A stretch of 6,635 nt of DNA, from positions 1 to 6,635 of the forward strand of contig VGMK01000120.1 in the NCBI GenBank assembly GCA_016866375.1, given 5' to 3'. Each line of letters opens with the position of its first letter. The first letter of the stretch is position 1. The notes below the pieces were generated by a model that worked only from the letters and a program-made list of their open reading frames with translations, was not told the DNA's origin and searched no databases. The DNA is from Bacteroidota bacterium (GTDB lineage: Bacteria; Bacteroidota; Bacteroidia; Flavobacteriales_D; Crocinitomicaceae). Positions 6,620 through 6,635 of the stretch are shown in pieces. Position numbers and translations under genes: made by a program.

Positions 6620-6635
6620 AATTCTACCCATTAAA

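Noticed and set aside
1..6635. Mobile element, CRISPR array, tRNA/rRNA genes, or defence or biosynthetic cluster
   Set aside because: No transposase or integrase-like product, spaced repeats, terminal inverted repeats or structural RNA sequence was seen. All large frames are assigned to ordinary chromosomal families.

Overview
The window looks like an ordinary stretch of a Bacteroidota chromosome, most likely a member of the Flavobacteriia or a close relative. The DNA is AT-rich. No start codon has a convincing Shine-Dalgarno sequence. The upstream regions carry matches to the Bacteroidota -7 promoter element TAnnTTTG, and there is a small-barrel outer-membrane protein typical of the phylum. 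The taxonomy is inferred from these traits and from protein style; no search was run.

Layout. On the minus strand from the left edge: the N-terminal third of a long-chain acyl-CoA synthetase (fadD-like, 1-370, cut by the window), then a two-gene unit of an 87-residue helical protein of unknown function (1850-2113) and a complete DASS/SLC13 sodium:dicarboxylate-type transporter (469-1857), whose reading frames overlap by 8 bases. A 282-base divergent intergenic region (2114-2395) follows; it holds promoter-like elements facing both ways and an imperfect dyad. On the plus strand comes a tightly packed three-gene run: an RlmI-type 23S rRNA cytosine methyltransferase (2396-3571), a MATE-family efflux transporter (3571-4899) and methionyl-tRNA formyltransferase fmt (4901-5842). 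The stop and start codons overlap by one base at the first junction and are one base apart at the second. A convergent minus-strand outer-membrane beta-barrel protein (5839-6573) closes the window; its stop codon overlaps that of fmt.

How the genes relate. The plus-strand run joins two translation functions (ribosomal RNA modification and initiator tRNA formylation) around a membrane exporter, and the spacing argues for one transcript with translational coupling. The minus-strand genes are consistent with uptake and activation of carbon compounds (dicarboxylates, fatty acids), but fadD has its own promoter-like sequence and need not be cotranscribed.

No mobile element, CRISPR array, tRNA/rRNA gene, defence system or clearly novel system was found. 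The most interesting points are a perfect -7 element placed so that rlmI mRNA would be leaderless, the unexplained 87-residue protein coupled to the transporter, and the convergent genes with overlapping stops.
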